Positions 1 to 12,200 of a stretch of DNA of 64,000 nt are shown here, in pieces; position 1 is the first letter of the stretch; every line of letters starts with the position of its first letter. The notes beneath the pieces were generated by a model, which worked only from the letters and a program-made list of their open reading frames with translations, was not told the DNA's origin and ran no database searches. The stretch lies in NCBI GenBank assembly GCA_029876055.1, contig CM056875.1:4489001-4553000 (forward strand), written 5' to 3'. The stretch is from Madurella fahalii. Lineage: Eukaryota; Ascomycota; Sordariomycetes; Sordariales. Both the position numbers and the translations under genes were made by a program.

Positions 1-64
1 CCCCTTTCACCGCGGGCAGATCTACCAGACGCTAACGCAAGAGGAAAACCCTCCCTTCCCGCAG

Positions 65-543
65 ACGACATCATCAACGTCGCCGCCCACCGCCTCAGCA
101 CCGGCACCCTCGAACAAGCCATCACCTCCCACCCCCTCGTGACCGAAGCCAGCGTAGTCGGCATCCCGGACGCCCTCAAGGGCCACCTCCCCTTCGCCTT
201 CGTCAGCACCTCCTCCCCCGTCCCCGACGAGCAGCTCTTCGCCGAGATCCAGAAGCTCGTCCGGACCCAGGTCGGCGCCATCGCCAGCCTCGGCGGCATG
301 ATCCAGGGCAAGGGGATGATCCCCAAGACGCGGTCGGGCAAGACGCTGCGCAGGGTTCTCAGAGAGCTGGTGGAGAACGCGGTGCACGGTGAGTTTGACA
401 AGCCGGTTGCCGTGCCGTCGACGGTGGAGGATGCTGGGGTGGTCGAGGTGGCGAGGCAGAAAGTGAGGGAGTATTTTGTTGCTGGCGGGAAGGCGGCAAG
501 GCATCGGGCTGTGGAGGGCAGGGAGGGGAAGGCGAAGCTTTGA
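65..543 (+). CDS. Short-chain acyl-CoA synthetase (ACSS3/propionyl-CoA synthetase type), C-terminal exon, 5' partial
   Basis: This is the last exon of an adenylate-forming enzyme that activates a short-chain carboxylate (probably propionate or acetate) to its CoA ester with ATP. The reading frame opens with DDIINVAAHRLSTG, the A8 hinge region of acetyl/propionyl-CoA synthetases. It continues through VVGIPDALKGHLPFAFV and ends with PKTRSGKTLRR, whose lysine is the A10 catalytic lysine of the C-terminal subdomain. The exon starts after the acceptor GCAG at 61-64. A GCTAAC branch-point match lies at about 32-37, and there is no GT donor in bases 1-64, so the intron and the whole N-terminal AMP-binding domain lie outside the window. 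The TGA stop is at 541-543. Codon use is strongly GC-biased, as in neighbouring genes. The exact substrate cannot be read from this fragment. Confidence 0.87.
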
Positions 544-3500
544 TGGCAGAAGAAGGGGGAGAAGGGCGGGGGTTGCCTTGTTTCTTGTTTCTGTATATGC
601 GGGTGATGTGTTGCTGTTGCGCTTGAGATGGGCTGCCTGTTGGTTGTTGTAAGTACTACCCGTGTCGTATCGTGACGAGCGTGATTTCTATCTTTGGTGA
701 GGTGGAACGACGAGGAGTAATCAGAGGTAGAAAGACGATGTAAACGAGGATGGTGGTTCCGGCTAACATGGTCCGGCTCCTCGCGACAGTGAATGCTCTT
801 GAATCATCTTGATGTACTACAAGTTGTATTGTATTGTGGGAACAACAGCGCATATATCATGCCTAGCGATGTATTTCAACCTTTTTCTATCTAACCGCTA
901 GGCCCACGACCTCGATAACTACGCTAGCATTGTGCTTGATTGAGAAGGGCAAAACAGGCAGAGGTGATAGAGCAAGGTTGGAGTAAGGTACGGCAATATG
1001 AAGGCTTGCCAATGGCAGTGGCTCGGTTTAGTGGGTAAGCCGTGATTGCTCGGGCCTTGCCCTCTCAGTTCATATTAAGTAACATCGGTTTGATAAGGAT
1101 GCAAGGAAATCGAGGTGGTCACCTTGAAACCCCCCGGGGCTTCTCGCAAACCAAAGATCACCAGCATGCCCGAGCTTAGGAACGCTGATCACGGCACTCT
1201 GATTACGACAACCCTCACTGTTAGGGGATCCAGCGCTGCCTGAGCGCTACTCAGTATGTCCCAAATTGTGTCATGACCCTTCCCTCTAGCGTCAGGAAAG
1301 CTTGATCACAGGGACACCATTCACTTGGTATTTTGTCCACCCCGCTTTTCGCCTTCTAATTGATATCCGTTTCTCTCACCACATTTACATCCTATTCTGA
1401 ATGGCTACATAAAACCTACGTAATCGGACACCTACCGGTGAACAGCACAGTATACGCATTCGTTCGGTACTGCCAAACACGTTTTTGTGTTTCCATTATC
1501 TACTACGACTTCTCTTCCATGATACCGAACCTCCCGATGGCTACAACCCGCTATGCAAGGCGCCTGGCTAGAGGCCAGCGGCCTGTTTTGTGTTCGTCTG
1601 CCTCGTGTTTCAACATCCATTCCCACAGCGCTCCATCCCAAAGCGGTTATCTTGGTTGACTGATTCGCTTTCCCGCCATAGGACGGAGAATAGCACTGCC
1701 ATTTGTGCTGTCTCCTCTTGCTGTTGCTGTGATGGGGCTGGTTCATTCGTATGGAAGAGGGATGATGACTTGGCCAGGCGATGTCCACAAGTCTACATTG
1801 CCGGATCACACAATCTACGTGAATGCCGGGTCACTGGGTGGTACGGTGGGTATGTCGTCCGTCCCAGTGGTCCTGTTTGGCTCTGCATGCTTCCGGGCGG
1901 CGACACTTCTGGCGGCTGGCGTGGTCCCGGTGGAAGGTCTAGAATAGAATGTGCGTGTTGGAGGCACAATGCTGTACATGGCGGCTCACAAGCTCCAAGT
2001 GACCTACCCTGAGGAACTCCAGCCACCGCCTTCCGCCATTCCGAGCCTCGGATTAGAGTGAGGCAAGTGAAAGAAGGGCGAAGGTTTCCATTACTCAAGC
2101 GTCACCATGTACGAGGCGAGGCTGATCATGTAACCTCAGGGGCAATCGTACCACAGCTGAGAGACGCCCTTTCAGTTCTGGGCCGGACACTGCAGGGAAC
2201 ACAAGGGGCGCCACTCAACACAGACTCGAAGCAGTTCGGGTCGTGGCGCCATAGCATGCCTGCCCTCCCCACGAGGCGAGAGTGGTCATCATCCCCGTGG
2301 CCTCCTCTCTCCCCATCTCCGCGTGACACATTCACAACCAACCCCCAACTCGATGGATACTTCCGCGGTGCGAGAACACGATGACCACCAAACTTAGTAG
2401 TGGCAATCCCCCTTTCCTCCCCACCAACCCCCCGGCTTGTGCGCAACGCGTAGGTAACGCAGTTCGGCGAGGATAGATTGACAATAAGCAAAGCAACGGG
2501 CTCTAGCCAGCCACATAAGGTGCTATATTAACGCAACCTAGCGGCCGCCTTGAAACCGAAGCTCTCCCAGGCGAGCCACAAGCAGAGGGAGGACCGGGGC
2601 TATCACGAGGCTTGGCTGCTGGCATGTACTACTCACGGACGGCATTCTCTAGCCCAGCGACAGACTTTACCGTGGGTAAGACGGGGTGTGCAGGTGAGTC
2701 TGACGTACAGAGAACAAGGGAAACAGACGCTTAGCGGCTTAGGCGGCCCTCGCGGCACCGCAGTATTCTAGGTACATAACGGGGTCTGATCTAGATCGCC
2801 CGGCGCATTGGGGGAACCGGTTGAGTGGCGGAGGAAAAAAGGGGGCGTGGTTCAAGAGGGGGAGAGTCCCGGAAACGGGGAGTATGAAGCAAAGAGAAGA
2901 CCGGAGAAGACCGGCGCGCAGTGCGACACAAGCACAAGGTCATCTAGATGCTGCAGTGCGGGTGTAATTGTTGCCCGTGTGACCTGAGAACTGAGTCGGG
3001 ATAGAGAGTGCCGGTGACTAAGAGGGAATTGTCCGGCGGACTGGACAAGTGCGGGAAGACCGTAGCGGCTGGAACCATCTGCAGCTATCTCGGTCTTCTC
3101 TTGGGTAACCACTTCAGATCCGGGACTCATACGATGCCTGGCATCGAGACGCATGACACAGCTGCCAAGAGCAACCTAAGTTGAAGCAGATCCGTTCGAC
3201 CGAGGCGAGCGAGCGATGCTGAACTTTCTCAAGGTGGTCATCCGTCTCCTCTCCGTGAGAGAGAAAGAAGGCTCGGGATTATCCACCCCTGCAGGGACCA
3301 GAACACAGCAAGGCTTGCTCAACATTTCTGCCTTTCCGCGGATGGCTGCTTCTCAGCGCACGCAACAGGGCGATTGCGTCCCAGACCGGTCGCGTCTAAG
3401 ATCACAAGCCCTCTTGGGAAGAAACGAGATGGTAAAAGTAAACAACGAGGTAACCAACCAGCGTCTTGGAAAACGGTTGATCCTGCGTCCAGCAAAACAC

Positions 3501-3822
3501 CAACCATGCAAGCCACTCCAGGGGCCTATTCTCCCACCCAACCCCCGAATGCAAAATGCGAGTGCAGATGCAACCTCGCGATGCCGGATCCCGCAACCGC
3601 CCCGTTTAAAAGTGTGACGTGAACCCATCAACGCCCATCCAGAACGCCTGCGCCATGCAAAGCAATATATCGTGCAGTTCGACGTGGCCGTGACAAACAA
3701 TCTGCGGCCCCCCTGGTTCTGTCCAACGGCCCAACCGCTCCAATATGCTAGACGAGACGTAAAAAAAAGAAAAAGAAAATCGTAATAGAGTGGTTCGGAG
3801 AGGTCTGACACGCGGCGGTGTG
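544..3822. other. Intergenic, 3.3 kb
   Basis: This region holds no ORF with recognisable protein motifs, credible splice-linked frames or an RNA gene. Short open frames occur on both strands, but their translations are compositionally random. It lies between the 3' ends of two convergent genes (acyl-CoA synthetase and the BRCT gene), so it should contain two 3' UTRs. Confidence 0.6.
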
Positions 3823-4893
3823 TTAGCCCCCCGGGATACCCGCGGCAGGGTGCTGCGTGCTCCCGGCGGCCTTGGAGGAGGCTCCGAGAAGGACACTCTG
3901 CTGGCCACGCGCAGCAATCTTGAGATTGGCGAACCTCGCCTCGGGAAGCCGCTTGCCGGCTTTGATACTCTCCAGCGCCCTAGATTTCGAACAATATGGT
4001 CAGTCCGCCAGCTGGCCTTGCACAGTATCCGCATCATCCGCACACGAGCGTCGCCAGGGGGGGTAAAACGAGACCGTAGGGGGGGTATGTGTACAATACA
4101 CTGGGACTCACCATTCGACGCCCACGAACTTGATGCCATATCCGCCGACGCGGCGTATCTCCTTTTCGAGCTTGCCACCCGCCAGCCCGCCGCCAGCGCC
4201 GCCGCTCGCGCCGGACGGCTTCCCCAGGATGACGTGGGTGACCTGGCGGCGGCCCAGATGGAGCGACATGCGGGCGCCGTGCTCCGAGAGTAAGTGCTTG
4301 AGCTTGTGGTCTGAGACGAGCGGGTGTGTGCTGCCGTTGACGTAAATGACGAGGCCGTCGAAGATCTTGCGCTGCTCCGCCTGGTTCGCCCTCGCCTCCG
4401 CACGCGCCTCGTCCCTGGCCTTGCGTTCCAGACTGAGCGTTTCCTCCGTCATCATACCGAAGCCAGCTCTGCCCTCGCTCTTTAACCCCTTCTCTGGCGG
4501 CGGACAGGACGCAGGAGTGGATCCCGACGCCGACGCCGAAGCCGACACGGCACGCATGCTCCCCGGGTTGCGCAGCATATCGGCAACGCTCTTTGCGGAG
4601 CGGGCGCGCAGCTCCTTGGGCACGAGCATGCCTAGGCGCTCGTCAAAGTCGTCAGACCCTGCGCTAACTGTGTCTGAGATGCGTCGTCCGCCCGAGTGGT
4701 CTGCCCGGAACTGGGTGTTCATCTTGATGTTGCGCGACTCTCGCCATCCTGGCGGCCCGTCCGCCTCGGCACGCTGATGGCCAGTTGAGATGGCGTTCCA
4801 GGGGTCAAAGTTGCGACTGTATCGTGGTTGTGCTAGCAGGGGCAGCTTTTGTTTTGGAGGCGGTGGCGGAGGCAGAGGCTGAGGCGGTGGCAT
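3823..4893 (-). CDS. Small REV1-type BRCT-domain protein (2 exons, 312 aa)
   Basis: Exon 1 is 4112-4893 and exon 2 is 3823-3979, separated by a 132-nt intron (GTGAGT donor, CTAG acceptor) that splits a TGG codon and keeps the frame. The N-terminal half is proline-rich and then carries NFDPWNAISTGHQRAE, followed by a charged helix around residues 150-180. Residues ~180-290 form a single BRCT domain: FDGLVIYVNGSTHPLVSDHK opens it, GGRRQ-type basic residues follow, and VGVEWALESIKAGKRLPEAR holds the invariant tryptophan and the C-terminal helix. This order resembles the BRCT domain of the translesion polymerase scaffold REV1, which binds DNA ends and PCNA. No polymerase domain follows, so this is not REV1 itself. 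The family is fungal and its role is probably DNA repair, by inference. The start is the first ATG, at 4893. Confidence 0.8.
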
Positions 4894-5663
4894 TGAGAAT
4901 GTATGCTGTCCCGTCCCAAGGTGTAATTCATCGATTGATCTTTAAGATACGCTGAAGGAGGGTAGGAAAGTAGGACAACTTTCTGTGAACAGAGAAACAA
5001 AGAAGCGGAACAAACAACAAGGAGGAATGAGCGAGGACTATCTCCACCGCGGCAAAAAAGGCACGACTCGCGTCACCACCGAGCAACCATCACAGCTTCT
5101 GCCTGGAAGAAAGACGCGAAGTCACATGAGGGCGGGTAGGTGCTACTCTGGTCTGTGTATTCTGGCTGAATCCGGCGGGCAACCAATTCCATCTTTTTTT
5201 TTTCTTTTTTCCCTTTTTCTTTTGTGTGTGTTCCTCTCTTTGGTAGGTACTTCAACACAACACCCAACACCCAACACCCTCGCGAGGCTATCCATGTCCG
5301 CGGCTCAGAACCGGGACTCTGTGTCAAGCTCGATACTCCGCCCCGTGCACATCGGTCCTTCGCCCCTCCTCTCGACCTCCTGTTTAAGCCCACCCGCCAT
5401 GGATGAGATCCGTCAGACCCAAAATCCATTTTCGTTTTTAATATACTGTCTGCTCGCTGATTGACCGGTAACTGGTACTGTGTAGGTGGCTGACGAGGCG
5501 ACGATAAAAGAGAGTGGACTGCTAAGCCGGGGTTTTGCTGGGCTGGGCCGCTTTGTGTGACACACAGCTTTCTCACCTTCCCTCGCACAGCGTCACATTA
5601 CTGAGGGCATTTTGGGGGCCCTATTGGGAGCGAAGTCAACCCCAACCCCCCCCTTCCCTCTCG

Positions 5664-5697
5664 CCCCCCCCCCCCTTTTTTTTTTTTTTTTTTTTTT
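5664..5697. repeat. Poly-C/poly-T tract
   Basis: A run of 12 C is followed directly by 22 T. Confidence 0.95.
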
Positions 5698-6746
5698 CCC
5701 TCTTTGTCTCACTCTTCCCTTTTCAGGTCGCCCTTGGGTATTCTTTCCCACCTCTTGGGAAGCTAGGGATGTCCCGAGCCTTCTTTTTTTATTTTTTGTT
5801 TCTCAGCTAAAATATCACCACTGCTTATTGTCCGCCATGTCAGCCGCCGAGACTGAAATATTTACAGACACACCATTGTCACCCCTTTTTCTCTGGATCA
5901 AGTAATCAAATAATCCCCCCCCCCCCCGCAGACTGGACTACGCGGTAAACCTTGCCGATAGCTGGGTTATATGATCTACCGCTTGACAATGCACGCGGGT
6001 TGCTGCCACTGCCGATAGTCTAAATGATAAACCGTTTGGTTTTATTTTCATGCGCGCTTCCTCTTATTTCTATGTTTCCCGTTTCCCGTTTCTGTGGTGC
6101 CTAGGGTCATGCGCCTCCCAATATTCCGGACTTACCACGCTACTGTGTATGCAGTGCGAGTTTAAGCGGTAGATCCTCGTCGAAACAGAAACCCTGAGCG
6201 TTACGATATGCCGCCGCCATGCTTTGCCTTCTCCCCGCGCCGCACACGCAGTACCGACATAGTTGCTCTGCTAAGGTGTGCGGCGCCGCCAGATTTCTGG
6301 ATTCAGAGGGTTTCCTTTTTGTCTCGATGTTTATTCTATTCCAATTCCAGTTCTCCTCACCATTATCACCGACATGATGCTGGTCGTTGGGACGCACACA
6401 TCTCATACGATTCTCGACGTCTATACAGGAGATCGATGACGCCGCAGCATACTCGGGTAAAGGTATGGAGTGCATACAATAGTACACAGCGATCACATAC
6501 AATGTGAGGCCTTGATGCTGGGCGGCCGCTGCCCTGGCCCCCTGCGCCCCCCCGTGCAGCCAGCCACAGCGGTTCATGCACAGCATGCGCTGCCGATATT
6601 GAAGATTGTTCAGAGATCCGGGGAAACGATGTGATATGCCCGCCAATATCTCCCGTAACACCCGCCGATAATCATACCCACTGTCCAAAGACCGGACCGC
6701 AGGGGCTCTCTCTTTCCCTCTCTTTTTCTCTCTCTTTCTCTTTTTC

Positions 6747-6769
6747 CACACACACACACACACACACAC
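6747..6769. repeat. (CA)n microsatellite
   Basis: About 11.5 CA units follow a CT/T-rich stretch (about 6705-6745). Confidence 0.95.
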
Positions 6770-9199
6770 TCTTTCACTCTTTTCTAACCTCGCTTATCAT
6801 CTCACCCTCGTTTCAAAGTAGGACTCAGCCTCGGCCGCCGATTCTTCAGAGGTTACGACCGTGCCGTGGCCCGGGGTATTCATGCAACCGGAATGTCTTG
6901 CTTCCTTCCCCTGTGCTTGTCCCCCCCCCCCCCCCCCCCAAATGCCCACATGGACATGGATAAGTGCCCTTGCCATGTTTGACTCTCCCGTTGCCGCCGC
7001 CGCTTTACCTCCCGCTCCCTGCCATCCACGTCCCGTAGCTACCTTGGGGTTGCATGTATTGTTTTTTTGCCCCCCTCATTTTACCCTTCAGCGGGCTCAG
7101 CTGTGGATGAATTCAATCCCCAGGCCTTGGAACGCATAATGAAGCACAAGCAAGACGCCCATGTGTGAAGGGATCTGGGATGGGGGAATGTGCCCGCCCA
7201 TCCAGCCCGGCCAACACTCTCCCTACCATGGTTCTGCTGGCACAGTACAGTACGTCACACGTCCTGTGATTTACTGCAAGAAGGGTCGGGTGCCTTGACC
7301 CCCGCCCCCCCCAAGCAGTGGAGCTTCCATCGCAGGAAAACGGCACCATGGCCCATGCCGTTTCTAGTGAAAGAGGGGAACAAGTGACAGCCACACCAAG
7401 CAGCACAGGCGCCGGCTCCTTGCATATTGGGGCGGCGGGGGAAGCTCGCATCGGGACCCTGGAGTTGGTCCGTGCTAAGGGTTCATCTACCGTCAAGGAG
7501 TGATGAAATGAGAGACAAAAAGATCTTGAGTCCGTCTGGCGATCTGTCGTGACCGTTTGGATAAATGTCTCTCTCAAGTGTTCCTTCATCTGCGGCTCTT
7601 GAAATGATTGCGCCTAATTATTGCCTGCCGGCGGCGGCAAGCGTTTTAGCAGCGATAAGAAGCGACAAACTGATAGGCAGTTATTTCCATGTTTCCATGT
7701 TTCCAAGTTTCCATGGGCGCTGGGCCGAGTGGCGGGGCCAGAGGGATAAAGATGGCGGAAAATGGGCTTTCGTATTCTTTTAGCTACCACCGCAGGCAAC
7801 TCCGTCCCACGGCTCTTTGGACGGGTAGACTCCTACCGATTTGCCCATCGTGGATGGGGTTACACGACGGGCTCAGGTATTTTGTGGTGGCTGCGGCTTG
7901 ACAGGCGTCATTCTTGGTGGTGGGCGACCTTGGAGCAGGAGGAGCGTGCACATGCGAATCATACTTGCCTTGCGTCCGGCTTCGTGGTGTCGCCGCGGCG
8001 AGTTGGGTAGCGTGGTGCGTCTTGCATACCATCTCAAGGCAAGACCCTCGCTGGCCCCCGGGCAATTTACCCCCTTTTGGAACCACAGTAGCCGGCCGGC
8101 TAGCTGGCCGGCCGTGTCAATGGCTCTCTGTCCTTCCGAGGCAAAGTCCTGGTGATTGCAATCTACCGCGGTTCGTTCGTGACAGGGCCCGGCAGAGCGA
8201 ATTGGCGTATGCGTTTTCCAAAATGGCCGAGCGTCTCAATTTGCGAGATCGTGGAAAGGCGGAGATCTCGGACATTGCTGCATGTCGGGGACGCGTGCCC
8301 GAGACCAGCAGCATGCCTGGAAGCATTTCCGGGGACCCTTCCATGCAGCGCAGCGCATGCGGCAACTTGATCTGATGGGTCCGGGCTTCTGCTTGATCTC
8401 GTTGATCGAGTGGCGGCAGAGAAGCGGGGCTGCACACCTGCTGGACGTGCTGTCTGGCGGCAGCGCGAGGGGTCGCACCGGCACGGCTTCCTCTTGGTTC
8501 CCGCTTGCCGCGCTGCTTAGTGTATCTATAGTATGTATGTATACAGTATTCGCGTCCATCTCCCCGTATGTAAGGGAGACACAGCTCGCTCTCATCGGTG
8601 CCCTCCACGGTTCCCGACTGCTGCTAGTTCATATGCAGCCTGTAGGCTAATGTGTGACAGCGCATCGGTAGAGGCAGATCTTCCACACAGGAGCCTCGAG
8701 GCTACTGCGCAGCTCCCCCGGAGCCGCCCCGCGACGGCATGGTGGCAGAGCCGAGTCCTCTCAAGCGCGGCCACGACAAGGGATGAGAGTCTTGGCGAGG
8801 GGAAGCGCTATCAGCCCATGCTGGCGCTCTGGCCATTCAGGCTTTTGATGCCCCACAGAGAGGGCAATCCCAACCGCCAGTAAACACTCCTCTTCCCTTC
8901 ACCCCCGCGGGCAGCGTCCCGGAGCTTGTTGGCTGTCTGGGAGTCAATATATCCAGCTCGAGAAGTTCCTGGTGAGAGATCTTCAGCAAATTGTTTTTTT
9001 CCTGAGCTCTGCGGTTCTTGGCGCCTCGTTCGCGTGGAGTCCTTCGGCGGTCGTGGGTGGGAGAGCCCGACCCTCGATGAAGCCGAGGCGGGGGCGGGGG
9101 AAGGAGATTGCCGAACGAGCGGAGAAGCTGAAGAGGTGTAACGACGGCTCACCCGATCCTGGCTGTCAGCCAATTTCGAATTTCGCGGCGAATACCAAC

Positions 9200-9222
9200 A
9201 AAAAAAAAAAAAAAAAAAAAAA
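9200..9222. repeat. Poly-A tract
   Basis: Twenty-three consecutive A on the plus strand. No adjacent retroelement ORF was seen, so it is treated as a simple repeat. Confidence 0.9.
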
Positions 9223-12200
9223 GAGCCACCAAAACAGGGTTGATGAGGAGTGGATCGCTCATTACGGCCGTTGTCAAGACGCTCCGTTTTTATTGCCCTA
9301 GTCGAGTCCGGTTGAGGTGAATATGTCGTTGTCGTTGTCGTGTCGTGTCGTGTTATTCCTTGCTGCGCTTGATGCTGGATGGCCCGGCCGAAGAGGGCTA
9401 GAAGCCGAAGACGGCACTGTTGATGTCGATAGGCAAGGATGCGCAGGGATCTCGCCGAGGCAAAATCATGGTTGGAGCAATGAGAAGAGTTAAGGGAAGC
9501 CACCTTGGCGAGATATCATTGGTGAGGCCTGTTAGGGGTCGCCGATGGTACCGCCCCTCGAGCGCGGCTTCCGATCGAGGGGGTTGGTTTAACAGGTCCA
9601 AGAGTGGCGGTGAGCAGCTCTAGAGCCGTACAGTGCGAATAGGATTCGCCGGGGGATGTACCCGTTCACAAACCATTGGCTTTCCGGGACAACTTGACTA
9701 CAAGATTGCAGTGTCAAGGAAAGGGGGTGCGGGATGTTAATTGAGAAGCTGTCAGTGCTGCAAAGTGGTTCTGGAAGATAGCCATGCGTTTGCAAGAGTG
9801 GAGCCGGATAACCGCCATTGTGAGTGCTGAGACGGGATGTGCGAAAACCCAGGGAAGAGAGAGATCGCCAACACCCCGCGATATGGACGGCAGAAAAGGC
9901 TAAATTCAACCCGTGAAGGTGAAAAAAAAAAAAAAAAACCTCCCATTGAGTTTTTTGCAACCACAATCGGGCGGACGAGTCGGAGAGCAGAGCAGTAAAG
10001 GTACTTGTTGTAGAAGATCTCGGGTGATTTTGATAAGTTTAGCGAGATCCAACTGAGATGCCAGCACCCCATGTGGTCAGCAACCACGCTGCGATCAAAT
10101 CGCACTGTGATTTGGGCGGTCTTGGTTTGCTCCACCACCCACTCCAATTACATGTGCCGCCCACACGCTGCCCATCGCTTTAATCCTGGCCGCGCATGTA
10201 AGGCGGAAAACGGTCCGCGCATGCAGCTTTTCCTAGCGAATAGGAACCGCAAGAAGACGGTGCAAGAGTCGCGGTGCCCTATGGTTTGCATAATCCGGTC
10301 TCCTTCCCGAGAACAGGGAAGAGCTAGGGCTGATGTACGCCGCACAAAAAGACGCTAATGTACTATGTAAGGGAGATGTAGCGGCTCAATGATGGGGGGA
10401 AAAGAAGGGAAAAGAAAAAAGAAAATGAAACCGCACACGTTGAGACTTCGCAACGGCCGGGCAGAAGGTGATAAACAAAAACAGTAAGCCTGTCCCGCGA
10501 ACGAGAACGATGGGACGGACAGGAATCGCCAGCCTGCCCCCTCATCAGACTTTCCTACTGTGGGTGTGGGCTTGGAGACGTGGTTCGCGTTGATTGGGCT
10601 GATCGAGGGCCCAGTTTCGTACCACATCCCACTAGAAGCTGGCGCGGGAAGATAAAGCCAAACCCGAACCGACAAGCAGATGGTTTTCTCCGGACACCTC
10701 GCGCCTGCTATCTAGACACCCGCGCCAACCCCAGCTTCCGGGTTCCATTGTTATTGCGAGGGTAAATCGCTCTCGGTCCCGGGTTGGCGTGGTCGTGACG
10801 AGACGCCTGATTAGGTAAGAAAAAGCCTCATGGGCTTGCCGGGGAGGAGTGGAATCTCTCGACTTGCTGTCGAAAAAGCCCTCAGGTTGCTGTAACTTTC
10901 TTAAGGAGATATCGTGACAGATGAAGGCACCTAGATTGTTTCCATGCTCTGCGGTCGGGATTGTCGTTATGCATCGGTAGCGGCAGTACGACGGCTTCGG
11001 CAACCACCTAACGTTGCGAATGGTTGGTGGATCAGAACACTGGCGGGCCATCAGAGGAACCTTCGGCCGGGCCGACGAGATGGATAACTCAGCGAGAAGG
11101 GAAAAGACGATCACAGTGCCCGTGCGGAGAAACGAGCACACGGCCCAAGTCGACGCCTTTCCCAAAACCACACAGCTGAAACACAGCGACACCCCTCAGA
11201 GCGTCCGTTTGCAGTCGCTGCCCGGCTAAGCGAGCGATGATTGGCTGAGAACTGATTAAACATGGACGCACAAGCACCTAACCGCCGTGCATTGGCCCGC
11301 ATGCAAGTGTTGTCGATGGGATCTTTTCTGGATCTGGGATCCCTGTATGCCCATCCGCTGGGGCCTTGGGCTTCTGAGGGACGATGGCACATCATGGGCT
11401 TGACGAGGGTCTCACCGTCTGGGTTCCTCGAAACGACGCCGATCGGAAGTCTCAGTCTTGCACTAATTTTGGGCTGAACAAAGTGGAGATGTTTCTGGCA
11501 TGAAGAGGGGGTGGGGGTGAGCTCCCCCGTGGCTATTTCGCCTGATGCGGAAAGTTGCAGAAATGGGTGTTTGTGAACCCCCGGTATTGGCGGACTGACA
11601 ATGGGATCATCGAGGTGGCAAGCAGGCGACTGACTGGCTTGCCCCGTCTGTTCGGAATATGAGGCTTTTGAGGGTGACATTTGGAGGCGACCGATATTGG
11701 ACGACCAGGGACATAGTTTTGCAGTGGCGGCGAAGCAAAGACATTAATGATAAGTCAACCCTCGTTTTGTGGCACAGCGGGCCTCTCAACGAGCTCCAGC
11801 GCCCGGCATGTCAAACAGACAAAAGTGCCGCCTCTCTTACTCGACCTTTCTCGTGTCTGTGCCGCGCTCTCTCCTTGGCGTTTCGTAGCTTTCATGTTTG
11901 GCCGGAGAATGGAAAACGGTAATTTCGGGGCGCAGGGTAGGATGGGAGTTTTCAGGCTATGAACCCTCCCCGTTGAAATTGAGGGAACGGTGCCGATAAC
12001 TGTGAGGGCTTAAGGTCGCCTGAAGTGAACTGAAGTGGACTGGAGAGCATGAGGCTCAACTATACTGCATCTCATTCCTGCGGATACATGAGCATGACAG
12101 GGCTGCATGCCCCGAGGAAAAAAAGCATCGAGCTTTGAGGCCGTGCTGCGCCATCTGTCACCCTTGGGCTGCGCCGCCTCAACCACGTTCCTGTCTGTAT

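Noticed and set aside
9200..9222. Poly-A tail of a retroelement insertion
   Set aside because: No reverse-transcriptase-like ORF, target-site duplication or repeat structure was seen beside it.
8811..9503. 230-codon minus-strand ORF in the asm-1 upstream region
   Set aside because: It crosses the poly-A tract (giving poly-F), has random composition, no motif and no splice partner.
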